Assembly (NCBI RefSeq): GCF_015355765.1 | Contig: NZ_JACWNA010000011.1 | Span: forward strand, 1-51,957 | Direction of reading: 5' to 3' | From: Actinomyces haliotis | GTDB lineage: Bacteria; Actinomycetota; Actinomycetes; Actinomycetales; Actinomycetaceae | Length of the DNA: 51,957 bases | Part shown: piece by piece, positions 20,638-28,593 of the stretch | Layout of the letters: the number at the start of each line of letters is the position of its first letter | Position numbering within the stretch: position 1 is the first letter of the stretch | The notes under the pieces: model-generated | Told to the model about the DNA's origin: nothing | What the model saw: only the letters and a program-made list of their open reading frames with translations | Databases searched by the model: none | Translations under genes and position numbers: made by a program

Positions 20638-21322
20638 CGCCGATCCGGCCCAGGAGGCCGTTGAGGTAGCGCGGTGACTCGTCGGTGGAGAGCATCCGGG
20701 CGAGCGTCATCGCCTCGTCGAGAGCGACCGGCGCGTCGACGTCGTCGTTCCAGACGATCTCCCAGGTGGCGACGCGGGCGATGGCCCGGTCCACGGCCGG
20801 CATGCGGGAGAGCGTCCAGCCCTGGGCGTAGGTCTCGATGGTGTCGTCGACCTCGCTGAGGTGGTCGGCGACGCCGGTGAGGATCTCGCGGGCGTAGGCG
20901 GGCGCCTCCGTGTGGTTGGCGGAGTGGACGGCCCGCTCGGCGGCGAACTCGCGGAGGCGCTCGGCGGGCTCGCGCTCGTCGTCGGGCTCCTCGAGGGCCG
21001 TGTCGTCCTCGTCCTCGACGAGGTACCAGTCCTCACGGTTCATCCGGTCCTCGATCTCGCGCTCGCGCTCCTCGCGGGAGCGGAAGTCGCGGTCGTAGCC
21101 CGGGCGGGCGTCGCGGTCCTCGTCCTGACGGGGGTCCTGGGCGTTGTTGACGCGCAGGAGGCCGCGCTGGTCGGCCTCGAAGAGGATCTCGACGGCGCGG
21201 CGGCGGGCCTTGGTGCGAGCCGTGACCGTGTGCTTGACCTGGCCGCCCTTGGCGCGGGAGGCCCCGCCGTCGGTGTCGGCGGCGGGGCTCCCGGGCTGGG
21301 CGGCGTTCTCGGTGTCGCTCAT
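20615..21322 (-). CDS. nusB: Transcription antitermination factor NusB, with charged insertion
   Basis: Binds boxA RNA with NusE (S10) to keep RNA polymerase from terminating in rRNA operons. The canonical fold is split. Helix 1 is seen in TARTKARRRAVEILFEADQRG (residues 34-54), and the rest resumes at HTEAPAYAREILTGV (about 137), through DRAIARVATWEIVW and VALDEAMTLARMLSTDESPRYLNGLLGRI. Between them lie about 78 extra residues, very rich in Asp, Glu and Arg (58-135). They make the protein 235 residues, against about 140 for E. coli NusB. It follows efp by 13 nt, the common efp-nusB order. Its last 25 bases are duplicated downstream. Confidence 0.94.
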   Translation of the reverse strand: MSDTENAAQPGSPAADTDGGASRAKGGQVKHTVTARTKARRRAVEILFEADQRGLLRVNNAQDPRQDEDRDARPGYDRDFRSREEREREIEDRMNREDWYLVEDEDDTALEEPDDEREPAERLREFAAERAVHSANHTEAPAYAREILTGVADHLSEVDDTIETYAQGWTLSRMPAVDRAIARVATWEIVWNDDVDAPVALDEAMTLARMLSTDESPRYLNGLLGRIGDLADTLR

Positions 21323-21335
21323 GCGGTGGTGCGCG

Positions 21336-21899
21336 TCAGTCGGTGACGCGGGAGATGTAGCTGCCCGAGCGGGTGTCGACCTTGACCTTGTCGCCCTCGT
21401 TGAGGAAGAGCGGGACCTGGATCTCGGTGCCGGTCTCGAGCGTGGCGGGCTTGGTGCCGGCGCTGGAGCGGTCGCCCTGCAGGCCGGGCTCGGTGTGGGA
21501 GACGGTGAGGACGACGGCGGCGGGGAGCTCGACGAAGAGGACGTTCTCCTCGTGGAAGGCGACGATGACGTCCTGGCCCTCGAGCATGTACTTGGCGGCG
21601 TCGCCGACAGTCTCGGCGGAGACGTAGGTCTGCTCGTAGGTGCTCATGTCCATGAACACGAAGTCGTCGCCGTCCTTGTAGGAGTACTGCATGTCGCGGC
21701 GGTCGACGGTCGCGGTCTCGATCTTGAGGCCGGCGTTGAAGGTCTTGTCCACGGTCTTGCCGGACAGGACGTTCTTGAGCTTGGTGCGCACGAAGGCGGG
21801 GCCCTTGCCCGGCTTGACGTGCTGGAACTCGACCACCTGCCACAGCTGGCCCTCGATGTTGAGAACCAGGCCGTTCTTCAGGTCGTTCGTCGTTGCCAC
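21336..21899 (-). CDS. efp: Elongation factor P
   Basis: Binds between the ribosomal P and E sites and relieves stalling at polyproline stretches. The 187-residue product has three beta-barrel domains. The tip loop [12 protein letters not shown] carries Lys32, the position modified in many bacteria; no modification genes lie nearby. The GTG at 21899 gives [10 protein letters not shown], the standard family start, with GAGGA about 9 nt upstream. It is followed closely by nusB and preceded by a 173-nt gap with a candidate promoter, so it probably has its own transcript in addition to read-through from the aro genes. Confidence 0.97.
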   Translation of the reverse strand: MATTNDLKNGLVLNIEGQLWQVVEFQHVKPGKGPAFVRTKLKNVLSGKTVDKTFNAGLKIETATVDRRDMQYSYKDGDDFVFMDMSTYEQTYVSAETVGDAAKYMLEGQDVIVAFHEENVLFVELPAAVVLTVSHTEPGLQGDRSSAGTKPATLETGTEIQVPLFLNEGDKVKVDTRSGSYISRVTD

Positions 21900-21948
21900 G
21901 AGCGGATTCCTCACTGTTGGGGGGACTTGCGAGTCTTGGGACCTCGCG

Positions 21949-21954
21949 AGTCTA
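21949..21954 (-). promoter_or_regulatory. Candidate efp promoter -10 box
   Basis: TAGACT (21954-21949, leftward) lies 49 nt before the efp GTG in the 173-nt gap after the shikimate-kinase-like gene. The same hexamer appears in the ohyA promoter. A -35 box is not obvious. Just past the upstream gene, GGTCC/GGACC arms (22046-22062) form a weak hairpin that may attenuate read-through. Confidence 0.4.
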
Positions 21955-22072
21955 CCGCGCGGGGCGACCGCTCCCCCGGGGCCGTGTGCTTGAGGTCGGT
22001 CACGCGCATCCTCCGGGCGCCGGCGCGACCGCCCCGGACGCCACGGGTCCTCTCGCGGGACCGCCGCCGGGC

Positions 22073-22612
22073 TCAGGAGCCCAGGACCACCCCGGCGGCC
22101 TCGACCGGCGTCGTGTCGCTCGTGTCGACGAGGGCGTCGGCAAGCTCCCGGCACCGGGCCTCGCGCTCGTGCAGCGCCTGGACGAACTCGTGGTGCACGT
22201 TGCCCAGGCCGACTGAGCGCGGCGCGTCCAGGCCGTTGCGGGTGGACAGGCGGCGGGTGCTCGCGGTCAGGGCGACGACCCGGCCACCGGCCTCCCGGAG
22301 CTGGGAGAGGGCGGCGACGACGTCCTCGTCGCCGAGGCAGCCGGAGCCGAGGGCGACCACGCCTGGGCGGGCGGTCGCCTCGGACAGGAGAGCGAGCGCG
22401 GTGGCGCTCTCCACCTCGCGGTAGCGGGGCTCCGGGACCGCGACGAGGGCGAGCTCGGGCGTGATATTGAGCTCCTCGGCGACGATGGCCGCGAGGTCTG
22501 CCGCGGGGGCACCCGTGAGCTCGGCGAGGGCCTCGGCGACGCTCGTGCAGCCGGCGCCGGGCGCGCCGACGAGGACGACGGAGGAGGTGAGGCTGGGCGC
22601 GATCGTGGTCAC
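22073..22612 (-). CDS. Degenerate shikimate-kinase-like protein (P-loop Lys replaced by Cys)
   Basis: A 179-residue protein with a complete shikimate kinase fold but altered catalytic sites. The phosphate loop reads GAPGAGCTS (16-24), so the essential Lys of GxxGxGK is Cys22. The shikimate-binding Gly-Gly-Gly is GSG at 89-91. Other landmarks survive: PRYREVES matches the FRDRET segment (Arg65), and [10 protein letters not shown] matches the lid-to-C-terminus region with Arg150. The GTG start overlaps the aroKB stop as GTGA, so it is translationally coupled. Because the upstream fusion already supplies an intact AroK domain, this copy is unlikely to be the pathway kinase. It may be a regulatory or structural partner, or a decaying paralogue; the open frame and normal codon usage argue against simple decay. 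Confidence 0.8.
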   Translation of the reverse strand: MTTIAPSLTSSVVLVGAPGAGCTSVAEALAELTGAPAADLAAIVAEELNITPELALVAVPEPRYREVESATALALLSEATARPGVVALGSGCLGDEDVVAALSQLREAGGRVVALTASTRRLSTRNGLDAPRSVGLGNVHHEFVQALHEREARCRELADALVDTSDTTPVEAAGVVLGS

Positions 22613-24537
22613 GCGGCGGCTCCCTTCGCGGTGACGGACTCGTGGGCGGCCCGCAGGATCTCGACCCCGGGCTCGACGCCCCGCGCCGGGGCGGCCACCT
22701 CGTCGAGGAGGACCATGCGGATGACGCCGGCACGGACCTTCTTGTCCGAGCGCATGACGTCGAGCACCTCGTCGAAGCGCCCGGAGCCCTCGGGGAAGGA
22801 GGTGCGCAGGCCCGCGGCCGCGAAGGCCTCGCGGTGCAGCGCGACGACGTCGGCGTCGAGACGGCCCAGCCGGTGGGCGACCTCGGCGGCGAAGACGCAG
22901 CCGACGGCGACGGCCTCGCCGTGGCGCCACGTGTACCCCGAGACGGTCTCGACGGCGTGGGCGTAGGTGTGCCCGTAGTTGAGGATCTCGCGCAGGCCCG
23001 CCTCGGTCAGGTCCTCACCGACGACCGCGGCCTTGACGGCCACGGAGCGGGCGACAAGCTCGGCCAGGACGGGGGCGTCCCAGCGGGTGAGCGCAGCGGC
23101 GTCGTCGGCGTCTGACAGCACCCGGTCCAGGATGACCGGATCGGCGATGAAGCCGCACTTGATGACCTCGCCGAGGCCGGCGCGCAGCTCGTCGGCGGGC
23201 AGCGTCTCGAGGGCGTCGAGGTCGCACACGACGGCCGAGGGGGCGTGGAAGGCCCCGACGAGGTTCTTGCCGTGCGCGGTGTCGATCCCGGTCTTCCCTC
23301 CGACGGCCGCGTCGACCATCGCGAGGAGGGTCGTGGGGACCTGGACGACGGGCACGCCGCGCAGCCAGGTGGCGGCGGCGAAGCCGGCCAGGTCCGTCGT
23401 CGCTCCCCCGCCGACGGCGACGACGCAGCCGTCACGGCCCATGCGCATGGCGCCGAGAGCCTCCCAGGCCGTGTCGAGCACGGCAGTGGTCTTGGAGGCC
23501 TCGCCTCCGGGGACGACGACGTCCTCGACGCGCAGGCCCGCGGCGCGCAGGGCGTCGACGTAGCCGTCGGCCGTCCCGGCGAGCTCGACGGCGTGGACGA
23601 CGGCGACCCCGCCGGCGCCGGCCCCCGTGGCGGCACGCACGCCGGCGAGCACCTCGTCGGCGAGTCCGTTCCCGATCACGACGTCGTAGGGGCGGACGCC
23701 GTTGACGGTGAGGCGCAGCCGTCCGTCGGCGTCCGGCTCGAGGGACCGGGACGGAGGGACCAGCACGGAGTCGTGCGCGGGGCCGCCGCCGGCGGCTGCC
23801 GGTGCGGCCGAGCCCGTGCTCGGGGCGCCGGCGCCGTGGACCCGCCGTGATGCGGCGCCCGCGGCGGACAGGGCGCGTGCCGTGTCAGGCGCGTCGGCTC
23901 CGAGGGCGACGAGGACGAGCGCGGCCACCTGCTCGGGAGTGAGGCCGTCCGTGGGCACGACGACGTCGGCGACCTCCGCGTAGAGCGGCGAGCGCTGCTG
24001 GTGGAGGGCCTCCATGCGCGCGAGGACGGCGGCGCGCCCGGTGCCTGGGTCCGCGGGCGTGGCTGAGGGGTGCTCCGCGGCCGCCTCTGCGGCGTCGGAG
24101 TCGGCTCCTGCCTCGGTGCCCGGGGCCACGAGGGGGCGTCCGGTGCCGTCGCCGACGTGGGCGGCGGCCGTCTCAGGACTGGCCGAGAGGTGCACGACGG
24201 TGCGAGGGCCGAGCATCGTCCGGTTCTCCTCGCGGAGGATGGCACCGCCACCGAGCGCGATGACGCCCTGGGCTCCCGTCTCGGACTCGAGGACGGCGCG
24301 CAGGGCTTGGGTCTCGCGGTCGCGGAAGCCGTCCTCACCCTCCGCCGCGAAGATCTCGGGAATGGTCATGCGGGAGCGGCGGCGGATCTCGGCGTCGGTG
24401 TCGGTGACCTGGACACCGAGGGCTGAGGCGAGGAGCCGGGCCACGGTCGTCTTGCCCGCGCCGGGGAGGCCGACGAGGACGAGGGGGAGGTCGTCGCCGT
24501 CGACGGCGACGCGGGGGGCGGGACGGTGGTTGGACAT
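22609..24537 (-). CDS. aroKB: Fused shikimate kinase / 3-dehydroquinate synthase
   Basis: A two-domain shikimate pathway enzyme of 642 residues. The N-terminal AroK part (about 15-190) has an intact P-loop GLPGAGKTT (23-31), DTDAEI, FRDRET, ALGGGAI and the lid/C-terminus [12 protein letters not shown] region of about 80 residues rich in Ala, Gly and Pro follows. From about residue 275 comes AroB: NAD-binding [14 protein letters not shown] and [21 protein letters not shown], then zinc ligands in [19 protein letters not shown] and [10 protein letters not shown]. The two steps are not consecutive (AroB is step 2, AroK step 5). Such fusions occur in some actinobacteria. aroC lies 28 nt upstream, and the second kinase-like gene overlaps downstream. 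Confidence 0.95.
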   Translation of the reverse strand: MSNHRPAPRVAVDGDDLPLVLVGLPGAGKTTVARLLASALGVQVTDTDAEIRRRSRMTIPEIFAAEGEDGFRDRETQALRAVLESETGAQGVIALGGGAILREENRTMLGPRTVVHLSASPETAAAHVGDGTGRPLVAPGTEAGADSDAAEAAAEHPSATPADPGTGRAAVLARMEALHQQRSPLYAEVADVVVPTDGLTPEQVAALVLVALGADAPDTARALSAAGAASRRVHGAGAPSTGSAAPAAAGGGPAHDSVLVPPSRSLEPDADGRLRLTVNGVRPYDVVIGNGLADEVLAGVRAATGAGAGGVAVVHAVELAGTADGYVDALRAAGLRVEDVVVPGGEASKTTAVLDTAWEALGAMRMGRDGCVVAVGGGATTDLAGFAAATWLRGVPVVQVPTTLLAMVDAAVGGKTGIDTAHGKNLVGAFHAPSAVVCDLDALETLPADELRAGLGEVIKCGFIADPVILDRVLSDADDAAALTRWDAPVLAELVARSVAVKAAVVGEDLTEAGLREILNYGHTYAHAVETVSGYTWRHGEAVAVGCVFAAEVAHRLGRLDADVVALHREAFAAAGLRTSFPEGSGRFDEVLDVMRSDKKVRAGVIRMVLLDEVAAPARGVEPGVEILRAAHESVTAKGAAA

Positions 24538-24565
24538 GGGCGTTCTCCTCAGACGGTTCCCGCGC

Positions 24566-25786
24566 TCACCACTGGGTCCTCTCCGCGAGGCGGGCGCGGT
24601 AGGCCTCGAGGTTGCGGCGTGCCTCGGTCACCGAGTCGCCCCCGGTCTTCTCCATGAGGGCGTCGGCCAGGACGAGCGCGACCATCGCCTCGGCGATGAC
24701 GGCGCCGGGGACGACGGCGGTCGTGTCGGAGCGCTGGTGGAGGCCGGTGGCCTCCTCACCCGTGGCGAGGTCGACGGTGCGCAGGGCGCGCGGGACGGTG
24801 GAGATGGGCTTGATGGCGGCGCGGACGACGACCGGCGAGCCGTTGGAGGTGCCGCCCTCGATCCCGCCGGCGCGGTTGCTGGCGCGGGTGACGGTCCCGG
24901 CGGCGACCTCGAGGATCTCGTCGTGGGCCTGCGAGCCTCGGCGTGCCGACTCAGCGAAGCCGTCGCCGATCTCGACGCCCTTGACGGCCTGGATCCCCAT
25001 GAGGGCGGCGGCGAGGCGGGCGTCGAGCCTGCGGCTCGCGTCGACGTGCGTGCCCAGGCCGATGGGCACGCCGGTGGCGATGACCTCGACGACGCCCCCG
25101 AGCGTGTCGCCGTCCTTCTTGGCGGCGTCGATCTCGGCCACCATGGCCGCTGAGACGGCAGGATCGGTGCAGCGGCACGGGTCGGCGGAGAGCCGGCCCT
25201 CGTCGTCGGGCACAGGGCGGGGCGCGTCGTCGGGCAGGGCGACGGAGCCGACGCGGACGACGTGCGAGACGAGGCGGATCCCGGCGACCTGCTCGAGGAG
25301 CGCCTCGGCGACGGCTCCGAGCGCGACGCGGGCGGCGGTCTCCCGGGCGCTCGCGCGCTCGAGGACGGGGCGGGCGTCGGGCAGGTCGTACTTGAGGAGC
25401 CCCGGCAGGTCGGCGTGGCCGGGCCGGGGCTTGGTGAGGGGCCGGTTGCGGGCGATCTCGCGCTCGTCACCCGTGCCGGCGTCCTTGAGAAGGGCGGCTG
25501 GGTCGACCGGGTCGGCGCTCATGACCTCGCGCCACTTGGGCCACTCGGAGTTTCCGATCTGAAGGGCGATGGGGCTGCCGATGGTGGAGCCGTGCCGGAT
25601 GCCGCCGAGGACGGCGAGCTGGTCCTGCTCGAACTTCTGACGGGCGCCGCGGCCGTGGCCGAGGCGGCGGCGGGCGAGGGCCGCCCGGACGTCGTCGCTC
25701 GTGAGCGCGACGCCGGCGGGGACCCCCTCGATGAGCGCGGTCAGGGCCTCGCCGTGCGACTCGCCGGCTGTCATCCATCGAAGCAT
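24566..25786 (-). CDS. aroC: Chorismate synthase
   Basis: Converts EPSP to chorismate with reduced FMN as cofactor, the last step of the shikimate pathway. It has 406 residues. The first signature [18 protein letters not shown] (His11), the second [17 protein letters not shown] and the third [12 protein letters not shown] are all present, with [14 protein letters not shown] in between. The ATG giving [12 protein letters not shown] was chosen because it matches the family start exactly; the upstream frame is unrelated. It lies 64 nt after aroE and 28 nt before aroKB. Confidence 0.97.
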   Translation of the reverse strand: MLRWMTAGESHGEALTALIEGVPAGVALTSDDVRAALARRRLGHGRGARQKFEQDQLAVLGGIRHGSTIGSPIALQIGNSEWPKWREVMSADPVDPAALLKDAGTGDEREIARNRPLTKPRPGHADLPGLLKYDLPDARPVLERASARETAARVALGAVAEALLEQVAGIRLVSHVVRVGSVALPDDAPRPVPDDEGRLSADPCRCTDPAVSAAMVAEIDAAKKDGDTLGGVVEVIATGVPIGLGTHVDASRRLDARLAAALMGIQAVKGVEIGDGFAESARRGSQAHDEILEVAAGTVTRASNRAGGIEGGTSNGSPVVVRAAIKPISTVPRALRTVDLATGEEATGLHQRSDTTAVVPGAVIAEAMVALVLADALMEKTGGDSVTEARRNLEAYRARLAERTQW

Positions 25787-25850
25787 GGGCCGATCATCCC
25801 ACAGGCTCGGTGTCGCCCCGGGGCGTCGTCCGACCCGCGTCGGCAGGTGG

Positions 25851-26837
25851 TCAGCGCTCCGCGATCGCTGACAGGAGGGCGTCACGCATCGGGTCGGGAT
25901 CCGGCCGACGTCCTGTCATGAGGGCGACCTGCGGGACGGCCTGGTGGAGGAGCATGAGCCAGCCGGGTGCGACCGCGACCCCACCGGCCGAGAGAGCGGC
26001 GCCGAGCTCGGTGGGCCAGGGGGCGTAGACGACGTCGAGCGCGGCAGCACCTGCTCTGGCGCCGCCGCGGCGCTCGAGGGCGCGGGCCACCGGCGTCCCC
26101 AGCGAGTCGGCGGCGTGGGAGGGCAGGGTCGAGACGACGAGGTCGGCGTCCGCGACGGCGTCGGCGACCTCGTCGTCCGAGGCCGCCTCACCGGGACGCC
26201 ACGTGATCGTGGTGATGTCGAGGCCCATGCGGTGGGCGGCGGTCATGGCGCGGCCGGGGCCGGCGTGGCGCCGCGCTGCGACGGTGATCTCGCCGGCACC
26301 GAGCTCGGTGAGGGCGGCGAGGGCTGAGCAGGCGGTGGCGCCGGAGCCGATGATGACGGCGCGGCGACCAGTGCGTCCCGCGGAGGCGCCCTGCTCGTCC
26401 GTGTGCCCGAAGCCCGTGCCGGCCACGGTCGGGGGCTCGGGCATGGTCTCGCGCAGGGCCTCGACCATGCCGGCGACGTCGGTGTTGAAGCCGGTCAGGA
26501 GGGCGGGCCCCCGGCCGGAGCGCTGGGCGACGACGGTGTTGGCCGCACCGACCATGCTCGCGAGCGGGTCGACGGCGTCGAGCTGCGGGAGCATGGCCTG
26601 CTTGTGCGGCATCGTCACGGACAGTCCGGTGCGGACCGGCCCCTCGCTGACGGGTGCCGCGAGCTCGGCGAGGACCCGGGCGAGCCCCGAGGGCTCCACG
26701 TCGCGCAGGTCGTACTCCCAGTCGGTCAGTCCGAGCGAGTCGTAGGCGGCTCGGTGAAGGACCGGCGAGAGGGAGTGCGCGGCCGGGTGGCCGATGACAC
26801 CGGCGCGGAAACGGACGGGCGCGCTGCTGACGGTCAC
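25851..26837 (-). CDS. aroE: Shikimate dehydrogenase
   Basis: NADPH-dependent reduction of 3-dehydroshikimate to shikimate. The 328-residue product has shikimate-binding HSLSP (21-25), the catalytic Lys79 in VTMPHKQA and Asp120 in GFNTDVAGM. The nucleotide-binding [17 protein letters not shown] lies near residue 160. A Gly/Ala-rich stretch before it ([19 protein letters not shown]) makes it longer than the usual 270-290 residues. The GTG at 26837 is 7 nt after the mltG stop, so it is in the same transcript. Confidence 0.94.
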   Translation of the reverse strand: MTVSSAPVRFRAGVIGHPAAHSLSPVLHRAAYDSLGLTDWEYDLRDVEPSGLARVLAELAAPVSEGPVRTGLSVTMPHKQAMLPQLDAVDPLASMVGAANTVVAQRSGRGPALLTGFNTDVAGMVEALRETMPEPPTVAGTGFGHTDEQGASAGRTGRRAVIIGSGATACSALAALTELGAGEITVAARRHAGPGRAMTAAHRMGLDITTITWRPGEAASDDEVADAVADADLVVSTLPSHAADSLGTPVARALERRGGARAGAAALDVVYAPWPTELGAALSAGGVAVAPGWLMLLHQAVPQVALMTGRRPDPDPMRDALLSAIAER

Positions 26838-26844
26838 GGGCGTC

Positions 26845-28110
26845 TCAGCCCTTCGTGCTCGAGCTGCTGGGCGACGCGGAGGCGGTGGACCCGGAGCAGA
26901 CCTCGGCGTTCTTCTTGCAGTACTCGGTGAGCTTCTCGGTGTTCTTCTTCTGCTCGTCGAGACTCGTCGCGAAGAGCGTCTCCCCGCTCTTGAGGTCGAC
27001 GGTGACGAAGTAGAGCCAGTCGCCGGCGGGCGGGTCCATGACCGCCTTGAGGGCGTTCGAGCCGGGACTGCCGATCGGGGTGGGCGGCAGTCCCTGGTGC
27101 TTGTACGTGTTGTACTTGTTGGAGCTGTCCGCGACCTCGTCGGCGGTGGGGATGCCGCCGGTGCGTCCCAGGCCGTAGAGGACCGTGGAGTCCATCTGCA
27201 GGTAGCCCTTGGTCTCGGCGTTCTTCTTCGCAAGGCGGTTCTCGATGACGCGGGCGACCTGGCCGTAGTAGCTCGAGGAGGAGACCTCGCGCTCGACGAT
27301 GGAGGCCTCGGTGAGGTCCTTCTCCCAGTTCTTCTCGTCGATGCCGAGGGACTTCAGGGTGCTCACCGTCTTGGAGACCATGGAGGCGACGACGTCCGTG
27401 GCGTCGGCGCCCTCGGGGACGTCGTAGGTGGACGGGGCGAGCCAGCCCTCGACGTCGCCGTCGGCGACGTCGGGCAGACCGATCGCGTCGGCGTCCTTGA
27501 AGGCGGCGTCCACCTCGCTGGAGGTGAAGCCCCCGACGCTGATGAGACGGTCCTTGACCTGGGCCTTCGTGGAGCCCTCCGGGATGGTCAGGGCGTGGTC
27601 CGACTTCGAGGCGGGGTCGAGGAGGGCGGCGACGGCGTCGGCCGCGGACATGTGGTTCTTGAGGCTGTAGGTGCCGGCCTGGATGCTCCCGGAGTGGGAG
27701 TTCGCGTTGTAGGCGTCGGTGAAGGCGCCCACCGAGGCGACGACGTCGGCGTCCTTGAGGACCTGACCGATCTCGGAGCCGGAGGCGCCGTCGGGGATGG
27801 TGACGACGACGTCATCCTCCCCGGTGCCCGAGTAGTCGGAGATCTGCGTCTGCTCGGCGGCGACGTCGCGCACGGAGCCGACGGCGCGCAGCCCGACCCA
27901 CGCGACGCCGACGAGGACGAGTGCGAGGACGAGGAAGGAGATGACGCGGGCGCGCACGCGACGGCGGCGCCGGGCGCGACGGTCCTCGACGTCGGGCTCC
28001 TCGCCGGCGAGGACGGACTCGAGGCCGCCGTCGGTGTCCCCGTCGTTCGGGTCCGCGGTGGTCTCGTCCTCGTCCTCGGGCTCGTGGCCGAAGAGGTCGG
28101 AGCTGCTCAT
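26845..28110 (-). CDS. mltG: Endolytic murein transglycosylase MltG
   Basis: Membrane-anchored lytic transglycosylase that cuts nascent peptidoglycan strands and ends glycan polymerisation. The 421 residues comprise an acidic cytoplasmic tail of about 45 residues, an Arg cluster (RRARRRRRVRARV), one membrane helix (about 56-76) and an outer LysM-like region. The catalytic YceG domain carries Glu273 in TEASIVEREV; the downstream QMDSTVLYGLG and YNTYKHQGLPPTPIGSPG motifs are typical. A Ser-rich tail ends the protein. Its ATG overlaps the ruvX stop (ATGA), and aroE follows at 7 nt. Confidence 0.95.
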   Translation of the reverse strand: MSSSDLFGHEPEDEDETTADPNDGDTDGGLESVLAGEEPDVEDRRARRRRRVRARVISFLVLALVLVGVAWVGLRAVGSVRDVAAEQTQISDYSGTGEDDVVVTIPDGASGSEIGQVLKDADVVASVGAFTDAYNANSHSGSIQAGTYSLKNHMSAADAVAALLDPASKSDHALTIPEGSTKAQVKDRLISVGGFTSSEVDAAFKDADAIGLPDVADGDVEGWLAPSTYDVPEGADATDVVASMVSKTVSTLKSLGIDEKNWEKDLTEASIVEREVSSSSYYGQVARVIENRLAKKNAETKGYLQMDSTVLYGLGRTGGIPTADEVADSSNKYNTYKHQGLPPTPIGSPGSNALKAVMDPPAGDWLYFVTVDLKSGETLFATSLDEQKKNTEKLTEYCKKNAEVCSGSTASASPSSSSTKG

Positions 28111-28583
28111 GGTCTGCCTCCCTGGGTCGGTGCGACGGGCTCCCCCGCGGGGCGCCCGGTCGTGCGCTCGGCCTCGAGGGCCTGGTTGAGGATGACGACG
28201 GCGGCGGCCTGGTCGACGACGCCGCGGAAGTCCTTCTCGTGACGGCCTGAGGCGTGCAGCGCCTGGTGGGCCGTGACGGTGGTGAGCCGCTCGTCGACGA
28301 GCCGCACGCGCACCGGGGTGATCATCCCGGCGAGCTCGCGGGCCCATCGGCGGGCGTCCTTGGTGGACGAGGAGCTGCCCCCGCCCATGTGCTTGGGGAG
28401 CCCGACGACGACCTCCATCGCGTCGTGCTCGGCGACGAGGTCCGCGGCCTCCTCGAGGTCGGCGCCGTACCGGTCGCGCCGGAGCGTGACGACGGGGACG
28501 GCGAGGATCGCCTCGGCGTCGCAGCGGGCGACGCCGACGCGGGCCTTGCCGACGTCGAAGGCGAGTCGGGTTCCGGGCCTCAC
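28107..28583 (-). CDS. ruvX: Putative Holliday junction resolvase / pre-16S rRNA nuclease YqgF
   Basis: RNase H-fold nuclease of the YqgF/RuvX family. Members are linked to maturation of the 16S rRNA 5' end and, less firmly, to recombination. The 158 residues show the first catalytic Asp in RLAFDVGKARVGVA, the VVVGLPKHMGGGSSSSTKDAR segment and the later acidic residues in VRLVDERLTTVTAHQ and VVDQAAAVVIL. The GTG start at 28583 lies 10 nt after the alaS stop and was chosen because the sequence upstream belongs to alaS in another frame. The order alaS-ruvX-mltG-aroE is conserved in actinobacteria. Confidence 0.94.
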   Translation of the reverse strand: MRPGTRLAFDVGKARVGVARCDAEAILAVPVVTLRRDRYGADLEEAADLVAEHDAMEVVVGLPKHMGGGSSSSTKDARRWARELAGMITPVRVRLVDERLTTVTAHQALHASGRHEKDFRGVVDQAAAVVILNQALEAERTTGRPAGEPVAPTQGGRP

Positions 28584-28593
28584 GCTCGGCCCG

